Shown: one piece after another, positions 9,853 to 19,270 of the stretch
Layout of the letters: every line of letters starts with the position of its first letter
Numbering within the stretch: position 1 is the first letter of the stretch
Assembly (NCBI RefSeq): GCF_000211815.1
Contig: NZ_GL890840.1
Coordinates: 77,428 to 141,427 of the forward strand
Length of the DNA: 64,000 nt
Reading direction: 5' to 3'
DNA from: Moorena producens 3L
GTDB lineage: Bacteria > Cyanobacteriota > Cyanobacteriia > Cyanobacteriales > Coleofasciculaceae
The notes under the pieces: model-generated
Told to the model about the DNA's origin: nothing
The model's database searches: none
What the model saw: the letters and a program-made list of their open reading frames with translations, nothing else
Made by a program: the position numbers and the translations under genes

Positions 9853-10545
9853 TCATTTGATTAAATGGTGTTCTAAGGCAAATCGTAAGAGTTCAGCTCG
9901 GTTACTCGTATCAGTTTTTCTGAACAGACTACTAACGTGCTTCTCGATTGTCCTTGGACTCCGGTATAATTGGTTACCGATTTCGACATTGGATAAACCT
10001 GTAGCCAGTAAATTCAATACTTGCTGTTCCCGCTCGGTCAGCTGTAGAGCATAAGCTTGGGTATTATTCTCTGATTGATGATTAATATCTACTGAGTTGA
10101 TTGATCTAGATGCCGGTTTATCAACCGGCTCTTTTGTAGTCTGTGGTGGGAATCGTAACTCCGTATGAATCACTTGCGATCGCACTAGCAAACTTTGAAT
10201 GACTGCACCCAATTCTTCCATCTCAAAGGGCTTAGGTAGGTAGACATCACACCCCGACTGATAACCCTTGATGCGTTGATTGGTGCTATTGAGTTCGGTT
10301 AAAAATACAACAGGTAACAACCGCAATGGGGGCTTCTGACGCACTTTTCTCACCAGTTCATAGCCATCTATTCGGGGCATATTAATATCTGTAACCAGAA
10401 GGTGAGGGTGATAAGTCTCAATCATAGACAGCGCTTGCTGACCATTTTCAGCAGTAATAACTGAATAACCTGACATTTCCAGATAATCGCTTACAGACAG
10501 ACGAGTGCCCAGGTCGTCATCTGCAACCAGAATAATCAATGGCAT
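9853..10545 (-). CDS. NarL/FixJ-type response regulator
   Basis: Two-domain transcription factor of 230 residues. The receiver domain (1-~120) has the acidic pair DD near residue 9, the phosphoacceptor in LLVTDINMPRIDGYE, the Thr in VVFLTE and the Lys in YLPKPFEM. A linker of ~40 residues leads to a LuxR-type helix-turn-helix (LTEREQQVLNLLATGLSNVEIGNQLYRSPRTIEKHVSSLFRKT). No sensor kinase gene is adjacent, so the input signal is unknown. A copy of the dispersed GTTCGCGTAGCGT hairpin repeat lies just upstream at 10630-10659. Confidence 0.92.
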   Translation of the reverse strand: MPLIILVADDDLGTRLSVSDYLEMSGYSVITAENGQQALSMIETYHPHLLVTDINMPRIDGYELVRKVRQKPPLRLLPVVFLTELNSTNQRIKGYQSGCDVYLPKPFEMEELGAVIQSLLVRSQVIHTELRFPPQTTKEPVDKPASRSINSVDINHQSENNTQAYALQLTEREQQVLNLLATGLSNVEIGNQLYRSPRTIEKHVSSLFRKTDTSNRAELLRFALEHHLIK

Positions 10546-10629
10546 GGGATAACTATAGTACTGACATTTAGAATAAACCTACTCCTAAGCTAGGTCATCT
10601 GGTGCTCAATTGGTGACCAAAAATACTTC

Positions 10630-10659
10630 GTTCGCGTAGCGTCGCCGAAAGGCGACGCC
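10630..10659 (+). repeat. Dispersed GTTCGCGTAGCGT hairpin repeat
   Basis: The 13-base head GTTCGCGTAGCGT is followed by a small hairpin (GTCGCC-gaaa-GGCGAC). The same head occurs at 6331, 6610, 28465 (variant), 49105 (reverse), 54886 (reverse), 58988 and 59171 (reverse), with different but self-complementary tails. Confidence 0.7.
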
Positions 10660-10802
10660 AGCTCCGTCAGAACTTTCTGGAGATAGGAGTTGCCTGCTAA
10701 AATTAATATAGATACCTAGACAACAACATACCTTAGGCTTCAGCAAAGTTGCACCCTTATGATTAATTAGTCAGTGAGCCCCCCTCTTGCCTAGAGCAGC
10801 TA

Positions 10803-12467
10803 CTACTCTGATAATCCTTGCATAGCACTTAACGCTTTCCCCAAGCGCTTGACACCATCAGAGCAATCGAGGCGATCTAAATGAACTTCGATAAAGGAGA
10901 TACTATTGTGGTTAACTTTTGCTTGTTCTAAGGCTTGTTCTAGCTCACCTTCAGTACGCACTTGGCAACTCCAGCTATTTCCAAAAACCTGGGGTAACTG
11001 ATGATATTTCCAAGGTTGAATATTGTTGTACGAGCCTTCATGGATAGCTCGCTCAATAGTGTACCCGTCATTATTAATTAAGAAGATAATCGGGTTAAGT
11101 TGATGCCTAATAATCGTAGAAAGTTCCTGACAGGTCATCTGGAAGGCACCATCACCGACAAACACAACCGGTCTACGGTTAGGAACAGCCAAACCGACTC
11201 CTAGACAGGCAGGAACTGAGAAGCCTATAGATGTGTAAAGGGCCTGTCCAATGTAGTCGCTGTCTCCTTGGAGTACCAAATCAACGGTAGCAATTAAAGC
11301 ATCACCAGTTTCAGCAATCACGATTGACTCATCATCAATAAAGTGAGTCATCCGCTCATAGAACCTGGCGTTGGTTAGCTTTTGCTCAGGTTGTGACTCA
11401 AAGCGTTTAGACAAAGACTCTATAGCTGGCTTGATATCCAAGACATCAGACTTTTTCTTCTGAAGTTTGGCAGTTAGACCAGCCATGAAATCCGGTAGAT
11501 ACACTGGAGAATAGAAGTGGTGTTTGATTTTAACTTTGTCAGAATTAGCGTTAATTAATCGGTCTTCCGGCAGTTGGGCAGTGAAACCACCCAGATTAAT
11601 GTCTGACATGAAGGCACCCAGGCATAAAATACAGTCGGCTGTTTCAACTCGTTGGCGTACATACTCCTGACTGAACGCTCCTGCATAACTACCAATGAAT
11701 TGTCGGTGGCCTTCCGAGAGAATTGACTTGCCTAACAGAGTGGTAGCGAAGGGATATCCCGTCTGCTCCAGCAGGTTGGTAAGTTGGTCTGCTATACCGT
11801 AGCGGTGGAGTTCAACCCCAGCTATAATAACGGGATGCTGGGATTGCTCTAGCAAACTTACCGCCTCTTCAACTGCCTCTGATAAAGCGTTGATATCTAT
11901 AATTGGGGCTTCTGGCAGGTCACGCTCCCCAGTAACAGGACAAGGTTGATTGACTAAGTCTGAGGGAATTTCAATGTATACAGGTCTCCGGTGGCGCAAA
12001 CAAGCAGCAATGGTCTGGTCGATTTGCCTTGCCGCTTGACTAGGGCTGGTAAGCCTCACGGCTGCCACTGTAATTTTTTCAAAAATTTCCAGCTGTAGAT
12101 TGTAATTACCGGCAGTGTGATGTAGGAGTAACTTTTGCTGCCGCTGGGAACTGTTAGGCGCTCCACTAATCACGATCAAGGGGACTAGCTCAGCGTAGGC
12201 ACCAGCCACAGCATTCACTAGACTGAGTCCACCGACATTATAGGTAACGCACAACCCACCAACACCATTAAGGCGGGCATAGGCATCAGCTGCATATCCG
12301 GCATTGAGTTCGTTACAGGTGTAGATTAACTCTACAGAACTCTCTAGCAAGACATCCATCAGACCCAGGACGTAATCTCCTACTACGCCAAAAATATGCT
12401 TGACACCAGCGGCTTGCAGGCGTTGAGTAAGGTATTGACCGACAGTTACTACATCAGACTGAGCCAT
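10803..12467 (-). CDS. Thiamine-diphosphate alpha-keto acid decarboxylase (pyruvate/indolepyruvate type)
   Basis: A 554-residue ThDP enzyme. The pyrimidine domain carries the essential Glu in TCNELNAGYAADAYAR (~E53) and the HH pair in LLLHHTAG (~116-117), which mark pyruvate/indolepyruvate decarboxylases and are absent from acetolactate synthases. The ThDP/Mg motif is VVFVGDGAFQMT followed ~28 residues later by LINNDGYTIE. These enzymes decarboxylate a 2-keto acid non-oxidatively to the aldehyde, for example pyruvate to acetaldehyde in fermentation. Which keto acid is used cannot be read from motifs alone. No alcohol dehydrogenase gene is adjacent. pgi lies upstream on the same strand, 253 bases away. 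Confidence 0.88.
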   Translation of the reverse strand: MAQSDVVTVGQYLTQRLQAAGVKHIFGVVGDYVLGLMDVLLESSVELIYTCNELNAGYAADAYARLNGVGGLCVTYNVGGLSLVNAVAGAYAELVPLIVISGAPNSSQRQQKLLLHHTAGNYNLQLEIFEKITVAAVRLTSPSQAARQIDQTIAACLRHRRPVYIEIPSDLVNQPCPVTGERDLPEAPIIDINALSEAVEEAVSLLEQSQHPVIIAGVELHRYGIADQLTNLLEQTGYPFATTLLGKSILSEGHRQFIGSYAGAFSQEYVRQRVETADCILCLGAFMSDINLGGFTAQLPEDRLINANSDKVKIKHHFYSPVYLPDFMAGLTAKLQKKKSDVLDIKPAIESLSKRFESQPEQKLTNARFYERMTHFIDDESIVIAETGDALIATVDLVLQGDSDYIGQALYTSIGFSVPACLGVGLAVPNRRPVVFVGDGAFQMTCQELSTIIRHQLNPIIFLINNDGYTIERAIHEGSYNNIQPWKYHQLPQVFGNSWSCQVRTEGELEQALEQAKVNHNSISFIEVHLDRLDCSDGVKRLGKALSAMQGLSE

Positions 12468-12720
12468 TGCACCTCTGACCTCTTTAATGAAGCTACCTTT
12501 ATGCCCAGCATTTTAACCAAAATTTGAAAAAACGTTAATTTTTTGTAAAAAACGTTACATTTTAGATATAATCTAACCTTTTATGCTTTTTATTCTAGCA
12601 AGTTTCTTGGGTTGACAAGGGAAGCCCAAGGTCTTTTTTGTTAACTAGCCTTAAATTTGACAGTTGGCTGTCAAGGATTAACAGTCAACTGTCAACAAAA
12701 AAGGTCAAATGTCTATTAGC

Positions 12721-14307
12721 TTATACAGCAGAAACTTTCAGACTACTTGGTTGCCCCAGATTCCCTTCTAAGACAATACCCCGCTGGTTATAAGCCAGAT
12801 GACGCAGCAATTTGTAAATCCCTTCAATTTGGTCAGGGGCTCCCGCTTTCTCAGCTAACTCCGAAATAGATATGGCAGCACTTTCCTGGTGTAGTACCTC
12901 CATCACCTGTTTCTGTAAATCCAGAATGGCAGCGGCGGCTTTTTTACCCGCTTCTACCCCAGGTTGGTGATAAGCATTGATATTCACCAAGGATGCATAA
13001 AGACCAACAGCACGTTCATACAGGGCAATTAATGCACCCACCGTTCTAGCATTGACCTGACGAATGCTTACGGTAATGGAATCCCGTTGATTTTCATACA
13101 ACGCTTGCCGAGTACCTTGTAATAAACCTGATAGATAGTCTCCCGCAGTTACACCGGCTTCTACTTCTGGAGACTTCCCTTGTCGGTCTTCTAAGACTTC
13201 AATGAACGTGACAAAGAAATTGGGAACACCTTCCCGAAGTTGTTGTACGTAGGCATGTTGATCCGTTGAGCCTTTGTTACCATAAACCGCAATGCCCTGA
13301 TAAACCGTATTGCCATCTAGGTCTTTTTCCTTACCTAGAGATTCCATTACCAGCTGCTGTAAGTAGCGGGAGAATAGCAATAGACTGTCTTTGTAAGGCA
13401 ACATGACCATATCTTTCTCCCCCTTGCCATTGCCAGCAAAGTACCAGCATAGGGCAAGTAAGGCGGCTGGATTGCTTTTGAGCTGGGGGCTACCGGTAGC
13501 GCTATCAATCTCTTTAGCACCAGCCAGCATCTGACGGATATCAATCCCTTGTAGTGAAGCTGGAAGTAGTCCTACGGCTGACATTTCAGAGGTACGTCCT
13601 CCTACCCAATCGTACATGGGAAAGGTGGCCAGCCAACCTTCGGATTTTGCCAATTGATCTAGTTTGCTGCCAACACCTGTAATGGCAACAGCCTGGGCAG
13701 CAAAGTCTAGATTCTGAGACTCGTAGGCTGTTTTAACTTCCACCATGCCGTTACGAGTTTCTGGTGTTCCCCCAGATTTGGAGATGACTAATACCAGAGT
13801 GCTAGACAATCGGTCTTGGAGTTGGGCTAGCACAGCATCAATGCCAGCTGGGTCAGTATTGTCAATAAAGTGAATGGCTAAAGGAGGATAGTCTAGCCCG
13901 AGGGCTTCAGCGACAAACTCAGGACCAAGGGCAGAACCCCCAATACCAATGGAAAGAACATCAGTAAATTTTGGTGCCCTAGGGGGATGGATGGCACCCG
14001 TGTGGACATTTTGGGTAAAGGTTTCAATTTTGTCGAGAGTGTTGACAATGTCTTGTTGGAGTTCTGGAGTTGGGGCTAAGTCCGGGTCTCTTAGCCAGTA
14101 GTGACCGACCATGCGGTTTTCATCAGGGTTTGCGATCGCACCGTTGACTAGGGCATCCATATCCTTAAATGCCTTTTCCAACTTAGGCAGCATCGCCTCC
14201 ACAAAGGCATCATCAAACCCCATACGGCTGATATCAAGGTAAAGCTCTAACCCTTCGTGGTAATAAAGCCAATCCTGATAGCGTTGCCAGAGTGCAGCGG
14301 CGTCCAT
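12721..14307 (-). CDS. pgi: Glucose-6-phosphate isomerase
   Basis: Interconverts glucose-6-phosphate and fructose-6-phosphate in glycolysis, gluconeogenesis and sugar-phosphate cycling. Diagnostic segments are [17 protein letters not shown], the phosphate-binding [32 protein letters not shown], and [18 protein letters not shown] with the catalytic His. At 528 residues it matches the cyanobacterial form. ATG start at 14307. Confidence 0.96.
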   Translation of the reverse strand: MDAAALWQRYQDWLYYHEGLELYLDISRMGFDDAFVEAMLPKLEKAFKDMDALVNGAIANPDENRMVGHYWLRDPDLAPTPELQQDIVNTLDKIETFTQNVHTGAIHPPRAPKFTDVLSIGIGGSALGPEFVAEALGLDYPPLAIHFIDNTDPAGIDAVLAQLQDRLSSTLVLVISKSGGTPETRNGMVEVKTAYESQNLDFAAQAVAITGVGSKLDQLAKSEGWLATFPMYDWVGGRTSEMSAVGLLPASLQGIDIRQMLAGAKEIDSATGSPQLKSNPAALLALCWYFAGNGKGEKDMVMLPYKDSLLLFSRYLQQLVMESLGKEKDLDGNTVYQGIAVYGNKGSTDQHAYVQQLREGVPNFFVTFIEVLEDRQGKSPEVEAGVTAGDYLSGLLQGTRQALYENQRDSITVSIRQVNARTVGALIALYERAVGLYASLVNINAYHQPGVEAGKKAAAAILDLQKQVMEVLHQESAAISISELAEKAGAPDQIEGIYKLLRHLAYNQRGIVLEGNLGQPSSLKVSAV

Positions 14308-14362
14308 AAGTAGCTCTCCAACTTCTGTTATTGTCCACTCACAAGTTTAAGGCAAGCACTTG

Positions 14363-14413
14363 ACATCCTCCCCCGTTAAATCAGAGATTATAACGGGGGA
14401 TTCCCAAACTTCA
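14363..14413 (-). repeat. Right-end hairpin of the tnpB-type IS200/IS605 element
   Basis: TTGACATCCTCCCCCGTTA pairs after a short loop with TAACGGGGGATT. This TTGACATCC...GGGGGATTC arrangement is the usual terminus of cyanobacterial IS200/IS605-group elements, and a related one follows the second tnpB of this window at about 28530-28566. Confidence 0.6.
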
Positions 14414-14496
14414 CAATTTGGGTTTACTGCTTCCAAAGCACTTATCTAGGTTGTTGTCAACCCCCGACAGCCCGCCTACACAGTCATTTTTTCCCA

Positions 14497-14598
14497 CGAG
14501 ACGAAACCGATAGATAGGGTCGCCTTTATAGTTGGTAGGTTATGCGTAAAAGGTTCAAGTCTTTTGTGATAAGGCGACCCTATCCTTACGGTAACTTC
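14497..14598 (+). repeat. P-family hairpin element, copy 1
   Basis: One of eight ~100-bp hairpin elements. It begins GAGACGAAACC and ends TTACGGTAACTTC. The inner arms GATAGGGTCGCC and GGCGACCCTATC enclose a ~45-base loop containing TTATGCGTAAAAGG. This copy overlaps the end of the first tnpB: its right end read on the minus strand supplies the last codons (K-L-P) and the TAA stop. Confidence 0.75.
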
Positions 14599-14912
14599 AA
14601 GATCTGCCCGACCGCAGTGATACCACGTTGACAAATTACTTGAGCAGCTGAAACATCTCTGTTAATTTCGTAATGGCATTCAGGACATTTGTGTATACGT
14701 TCAGACAAATCCTTTTTCCCTGTATGTTTACCACAATTTGGACAAATTTGACTGGTAAATCTGTAGTCAACTTTGCCAAAATATACCCCTCGTTTCCAAC
14801 AAACCCAAGCTAAGATATTAAATAACTGACCAAAACCAGCCAATACGGGTATGTTTACTTAACATTCCTTTTGCCCAAGTTCTCAAGTCTAAGTTCTCAA
14901 CAAATATCATTC

Positions 14913-15015
14913 CGGAGACGAAACCTTAGAATAGTGGAGCCTTAATCAACAAGTTTTAACTCTTCTATGCATAGCCTGCTAACCATAAAGGCTCCACTAT
15001 TCTTACGGTAACTTC
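14913..15015 (+). repeat. P-family hairpin element, copy 2 (loop inverted)
   Basis: Outer ends read CGGAGACGAAACC (left) and TTACGGTAACTTC (right), as in copy 1, with arms AGAATAGTGGAGCC and GGCTCCACTATTCT. The arm core GTGGAGCC/GGCTCCAC differs from the usual GGGTCGCC/GGCGACCC on both sides, a compensatory change. The loop runs in the opposite direction to copy 1: its reverse complement, CCTTTATGGTTAGCAGGCTA..., matches the other copies. Confidence 0.75.
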
Positions 15016-15034
15016 GTTCCCAGCTTGGTCACAC

Positions 15035-15215
15035 AGATGGTAAGCATTCAGCCGTCAGCCGTCAGCCGTCAGCTGTGGGCTAAAGGCCCACCCTAAGCGA
15101 ACAGCTGACGTAACAAAGATTAAACGAATGCTTACTTGTTTTATTTAAAAGCTCAAAGCTTTGAGCTGATAGCTGATAGCTGATAGCTGATAGCTGATAG
15201 CTGAATGCTCACCAC
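15035..15215. repeat. Short tandem repeats inside the tnpB relic
   Basis: CAGCCGT is repeated after TAAGCATT, and further on AGCTGATAGCTGATAGCTG (10-base tandem units) leads to GAATGCTCACC. The outer parts TAAGCATTCAGC and GCTGAATGCT are inverted repeats, the same hairpin family seen at 58110-58155 and near 26160. The block disrupts tnpB. Confidence 0.65.
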
Positions 15216-16147
15216 AGATGATGTGCTAACTTGAATTGAAAATCTTTTCGAGTATCTGAGATTTTTTGATGAAGTCTTGCAATTTTATGATTAAGTTTAT
15301 GTCTATTTGCCGACCCTTTTTTCTTTAGCTTCAATCTGCGTTGTAGCAACTCGCGCGTTCCCTAGCGCCGTGCGACGGCGCGGGGTCGCTCGTCAATTTA
15401 AGCTTACCGTGCAGCTCGCTTAAAAATCTAGGGCGCTCTATTAACTCATTATCAGAAGTTGCTAAAAACTTATTTAGTCCAATATCAATCCCCAGCGGGT
15501 GACCCCATCCTGGTAGATCAGGAACACTGACTTCACTTTGTAAAGACAGCATTGCCAAATAACCACTAGCTCGTTTAACTATCCTAACTTGCTTTATCTT
15601 GAATCCATCTGGAATTGGCCGTGATAATCTCATTTTAACTATTCCAATTTGAGGTAGCTTAATCCACTCATTTTTAATTGGATTTGTTTTAAATTGAGGA
15701 AATACAAACGATCGCATCCGATCTGGATTTTTAAATCTAGGAAAACCATATCCTTGTTCTTTCATGTTTTTAAATGCTCGATCTAAAGTCTTTAAAACTT
15801 GTTGTAAGACCTGAGCATTTATTCTTTTGAGTTCAGGATTGGCTTTTTTGGCTTTAGTTAAATTAGCAGCTTGTATTTTGTATTTAGGATATGGCTGATC
15901 TACTGGAATTATATATTCATGCTGTAATGAACAATAATTAACTGCACACTTTCGACTTTTGTACCAATCTTTTCGTTCCCTTAAAGCGTAATTCCACACT
16001 TTTCGGCAAACCGCCAATATATCTTCAATGACGGCGATTTGTTTTTGGGAAGGAATCAGTTTGTACTCGTAGGTTAGTGTCAGCATATTTGAATTATAAC
16101 ATAATTCTATCCAGGAATGCCACTTGAGTAGAACTAAGCTTCTGACC

Positions 16148-16195
16148 GCAATTCACCTCACGCTAACCCGATGGGTATAACGTGAGGTGAATTGC
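16148..16195. repeat. 15-bp perfect inverted repeat upstream of tnpB
   Basis: GCAATTCACCTCACG (16148-16162) and CGTGAGGTGAATTGC (16181-16195) flank an 18-base loop. It lies ~60 bases upstream of the tnpB start and is a candidate left-end hairpin of that element, or a terminator between dxr and tnpB. The first reading fits IS200/IS605 architecture better. Confidence 0.6.
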
Positions 16196-16303
16196 TCCAT
16201 ATTGATAGCCTAAACTACCCCGACTGAACTAGCCCTTAACGTCGGGGCTATGCGCGACTGTTCCCAAAACTTTTTTGGATTTTTAAGCAGGGATTAGACC
16301 CAC

Positions 16304-17515
16304 TCAAGGGCTTGTTGAAGCGACAGGCTGTGGCAAAGTGATCGAATCCCTGAGCAACTTACTAGCAGCTATAGTTTCCTGTCTTGCCCATTGATCTGCT
16401 GCCAATATATCGTCTAAGGAAGGATTGGAACAGTTATCAGCTTGGTGGCGATCGCATACAGATTCAATACAACGAGGAATATCCAAATAACCAATTTTCT
16501 CCTCTAGGAATAGGGCAACTGCCTGTTCATTAGCTGCATTCAATACCGCTGGCATCGACCCCCCAGCCCGACCAGCCGCATCAGCGATGCCCATACAGGG
16601 ATATTTCTGATGATCCGGTTCCCTAAAAGTCAAATTACCAGCTTTCACCAAATCTAGTGGTTCCCAATCGGTATAGATCCGTTGCGGCCATGAGAGGGCA
16701 TAGAGTAAAGGTAAGCGCATATCTGGCCAACCTAACTGAGCTAATACTGAGGTATCTTGCAGTTCAATCAGGGAGTGAATAATACTCTGGGGATGGATCA
16801 CAATGTCGATGTGGTCATAATCCATGCCAAACAGGAAGTGAGCCTCAATCACTTCCAATCCCTTATTCATCAGGGTGGCAGAGTCTACAGTAATTTTACG
16901 TCCCATTGACCAGTTGGGATGCTTCAGGGCATCAGCCACCTTCACTGAAGCTAACTTGTCTACGGACCAATCTCGGAAAGCCCCCCCAGATGCAGTTAGG
17001 ATAATCCGCCGCAATCCCCCTGCTGGCACTCCCTGAAGACACTGAAAAATGGCCGAATGTTCTGAGTCAGCTGGTAGCAGCTTAATACCATGCTTTTCAA
17101 CTAAGGGTAGTACTACTGGACCACCTGCAATTAGAGTTTCTTTATTCGCTAAAGCAATGTCTTTACCCGCTTCAATAGCAGCAATAGTAGGCAACAAACC
17201 CGCACAGCCGACAATGCCAGTAACTACAGCTTCCGCATCACCATAGCGTGCCACTTCTACCACTCCAGCTTCGCCCCCTAAAAGAATAGGTTGGGGGTCA
17301 AGGTCAGCAATTGCTGCTTTGAGTTCTGGCAATCTCTCTTGATCACGAATTGCGGCAATCATCGGTCGAAATTGCCGAATTTGAGCGGCTAACATTTCCA
17401 CATTGCGCCCAGCTGCCAATCCCACTAACTGGAATTGCTCGGGGTATTGATTAACAATATCGAGAGTTTGGGTACCTATTGAGCCAGTGGAACCTAAGAG
17501 TGTAATTTTTTTCAC
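16304..17515 (-). CDS. dxr: 1-deoxy-D-xylulose 5-phosphate reductoisomerase
   Basis: NADPH-dependent enzyme making 2-C-methyl-D-erythritol 4-phosphate, the committed step of the plastid/bacterial isoprenoid pathway. Visible motifs: [20 protein letters not shown] (NADPH loop), [11 protein letters not shown], the metal-binding [26 protein letters not shown], and [29 protein letters not shown] choose the GTG at 17515 so that the protein begins with the conserved KKITLLGST; a further 15 codons upstream are open (to 17560) but show no conserved sequence. The product is then 403 residues, typical for the family. Confidence 0.95.
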   Translation of the reverse strand: MKKITLLGSTGSIGTQTLDIVNQYPEQFQLVGLAAGRNVEMLAAQIRQFRPMIAAIRDQERLPELKAAIADLDPQPILLGGEAGVVEVARYGDAEAVVTGIVGCAGLLPTIAAIEAGKDIALANKETLIAGGPVVLPLVEKHGIKLLPADSEHSAIFQCLQGVPAGGLRRIILTASGGAFRDWSVDKLASVKVADALKHPNWSMGRKITVDSATLMNKGLEVIEAHFLFGMDYDHIDIVIHPQSIIHSLIELQDTSVLAQLGWPDMRLPLLYALSWPQRIYTDWEPLDLVKAGNLTFREPDHQKYPCMGIADAAGRAGGSMPAVLNAANEQAVALFLEEKIGYLDIPRCIESVCDRHQADNCSNPSLDDILAADQWARQETIAASKLLRDSITLPQPVASTSP

Positions 17516-17560
17516 AATTTTTTTATAATTACCAACAACTCCCCTATCATACCGGGGCAA

Positions 17561-18002
17561 TGGGAAGCCTATAAGTAACTCAACCTAATTAAAACGATTG
17601 GTAAATTTTTCTGATCGTATTGGCAATTTGGCAACAAACCTTAGTGAATATCGGTTTTGATTAAGTTTTACCCCTATTGTGAGTGATCAGCAAGTCTTAT
17701 GTAGTCAATCACACAACGTAGACCGGATTAATGCGGAATGATATGGCCAACATTTATATATAGTAGTTTTCAATTGGGTGAGGTACAAAGTCCTGGGTTT
17801 TAGGGAATAGGGACTAGGGAGTAGGGAGTACGGAGTAGGGAGTACGGAGTACGAATCCCCCCTTGCCACCCTTAATAAGGGCGGAAGAAAATTGACTTTA
17901 CCTCATAAGTATGAGGAACGCTATATTCTATATATATAGATATATATGATGTGGCGTCTTCCCTATGAAAAGGTATTATCAGTGATTTGAGCAAAAGGTT
18001 GC
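17561..18002. other. Intergenic region with short direct repeats and an AT-rich palindromic tract
   Basis: Divergent spacer before the PLP-enzyme gene. Near 17815-17855 a TAGGGAGTACGGAG-type unit is repeated several times, a low-complexity block common in such genomes. Near 17920-17952 lies CTATATTCTATATATATAGATATATATG, listed here only by position and character: an AT palindromic tract ~50 bases before the 18003 start that could be part of its promoter. Confidence 0.4.
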
Positions 18003-19121
18003 ATGAAAATTGAGACACTGGCAGTGCATGCTGGCCATAATATTGACTCAGCCACAGGGGCAGTAGTGTCCCCAATTTATCTATCTACTACATTTGAACG
18101 TCATCCAGACGGCAGCTACCCTCAGGGTTATAACTACAGTCGAGACAATAACCCGAATCGGGATAGTCTGGAGAAATGCCTGTCTAAATTGGAGGGGGGA
18201 GCAGCAGCCGCCGCTTTTTCTTCTGGTTCAGCGGCTACCTTGAGTATCTTCCAGGCTTTGTCCCCTGGAGACCATGTAGTGGCACCTATAGATAGTTACA
18301 CAGGAACTGGGTTTCTCTTGCGAGAAGTTTTTGGCCCTTGGAATTTGGCGGTCACTTTTGTAGACATGGCTAATCCTACCACAGTGATGGAAGCAGTTCA
18401 ACCCAACACCAAGCTGATTTGGATAGAAACGCCTTCCAATCCAATGTTAAGGATTACTGATATCAGCAAGATTGCCCATATTGCCCATCACCATAATGTC
18501 TATTGTGTTTGCGATAACACTTGGGCAACACCGATTAGCCAACGTCCGTTGGAGTTGGGGGCAGATTTGGTTATCCACTCCACAACCAAGTATCTCGGTG
18601 GACACAGTGATGTCTTAGGAGGTGCCGTGATTACTAAGGTTAAGGATGAATTTTTTCACAAAATTAAAACAATTCAGATGGCTGGCGGTTCAGTAGCCGC
18701 CCCTTTCGACTGTTGGTTACTCCTGCGGAGCATTCAGACCTTGCCCTACCGCATGAGAGCTCATTCAGAAAATGCCTTGAAGGTGGCACGGTTTTTAGAA
18801 GAACACTCCAAAGTAGAAGCTGTTCATTATCCGGGATTACCAAACCATCCAGGACATGGAATTGCTGCTGCTCAGATGAACTTGTTTGGGGGTATGATTT
18901 CTTTCCAAGTTAAAGGAAACAGGGAAGATGCCTTTGCCTTTACTGGCAAGGTGAAAGTATTTACACGAGCCACTAGCTTGGGAGGTGTCGAGAGTTTAGT
19001 TGAACATCGTGCTTCCATGGAATTTCCTGGTACCCGAACCCCAGACAATCTGTTACGGATGTCTGTTGGTCTTGAACATACTGATGATCTACTAGAAGAT
19101 CTTGCCCAAGCTTTAGGTTAG
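18003..19121 (+). CDS. PLP-dependent trans-sulfuration enzyme (cystathionine gamma-synthase family)
   Basis: A 372-residue Cys/Met-metabolism PLP enzyme. Seen: ETLAVHAGHNIDSATGAVVSP (usual family start), YNYSRDNNPNRD, the PLP phosphate site SSGSAA, the Asp in CVCDNTWATP, the Schiff-base Lys in VIHSTTKYLGGHSDV, and TSLGGVESLVEHRASM near the end. The family includes cystathionine gamma-synthase, beta/gamma-lyases and O-acetylhomoserine sulfhydrylases, which these motifs do not separate; the length fits synthase or lyase better than the ~430-residue sulfhydrylases. It acts in the cytoplasm in sulfur amino acid metabolism. A second sulfur enzyme of the window is the encapsulin-associated cysteine desulfurase. 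Confidence 0.9.
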   Translation: MKIETLAVHAGHNIDSATGAVVSPIYLSTTFERHPDGSYPQGYNYSRDNNPNRDSLEKCLSKLEGGAAAAAFSSGSAATLSIFQALSPGDHVVAPIDSYTGTGFLLREVFGPWNLAVTFVDMANPTTVMEAVQPNTKLIWIETPSNPMLRITDISKIAHIAHHHNVYCVCDNTWATPISQRPLELGADLVIHSTTKYLGGHSDVLGGAVITKVKDEFFHKIKTIQMAGGSVAAPFDCWLLLRSIQTLPYRMRAHSENALKVARFLEEHSKVEAVHYPGLPNHPGHGIAAAQMNLFGGMISFQVKGNREDAFAFTGKVKVFTRATSLGGVESLVEHRASMEFPGTRTPDNLLRMSVGLEHTDDLLEDLAQALG

Positions 19122-19270
19122 TGAGGAGCCGTTGCACATTTGTGGGATGTTACCATTTTTTGCACATAACTAAAAGTGGCTTATAGTCTACAGTTCAAAC
19201 TTCCTTCGACAAATAGGTACATCATCCCGTTATTGTGCAACGCCAGTAAGGCAGAAGCTTAATCGCATTA

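Larger units (their letters stand above)
14586..16086 (-). pseudogene. tnpB: tnpB (IS200/IS605 group), broken by several repeat insertions
   Basis: N-terminal part 15331-16086: LTYEYKLIPSQKQIAVIE, the central HTH/RNA-binding region, and the first RuvC motif GIDIGLNKFLATSD. The C-terminal part at 14586-14843 has the zinc ribbon (CPNCGKHTGKK...HKCPECHYEINRD) and the last RuvC Asp. Between them the frame is destroyed. A ~45-base GC-rich insert near 15348-15394 interrupts KLKL/LQRRLKLKKKG. A tandem-repeat block covers about 15035-15215. P-family copy 2 (14913-15015) lies next to the FVENLDL segment containing the RuvC-II Glu, and a one-base frameshift sits near 14845. P-family copy 1 truncates the 3' end. 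No tnpA is present. The protein cannot be made intact. Confidence 0.85.

Noticed and set aside
10803..12467. Decarboxylase as acetolactate synthase
   Set aside because: The HH pair and CNELN motif of pyruvate/indolepyruvate decarboxylases are present and the acetolactate synthase FAD region is not evident.
14497..14598. P-family element as a hammerhead ribozyme (GACGAAAC resembles the GAAA core)
   Set aside because: The required CUGAUGA half of the core is not present in any copy; only the hairpin is supported.
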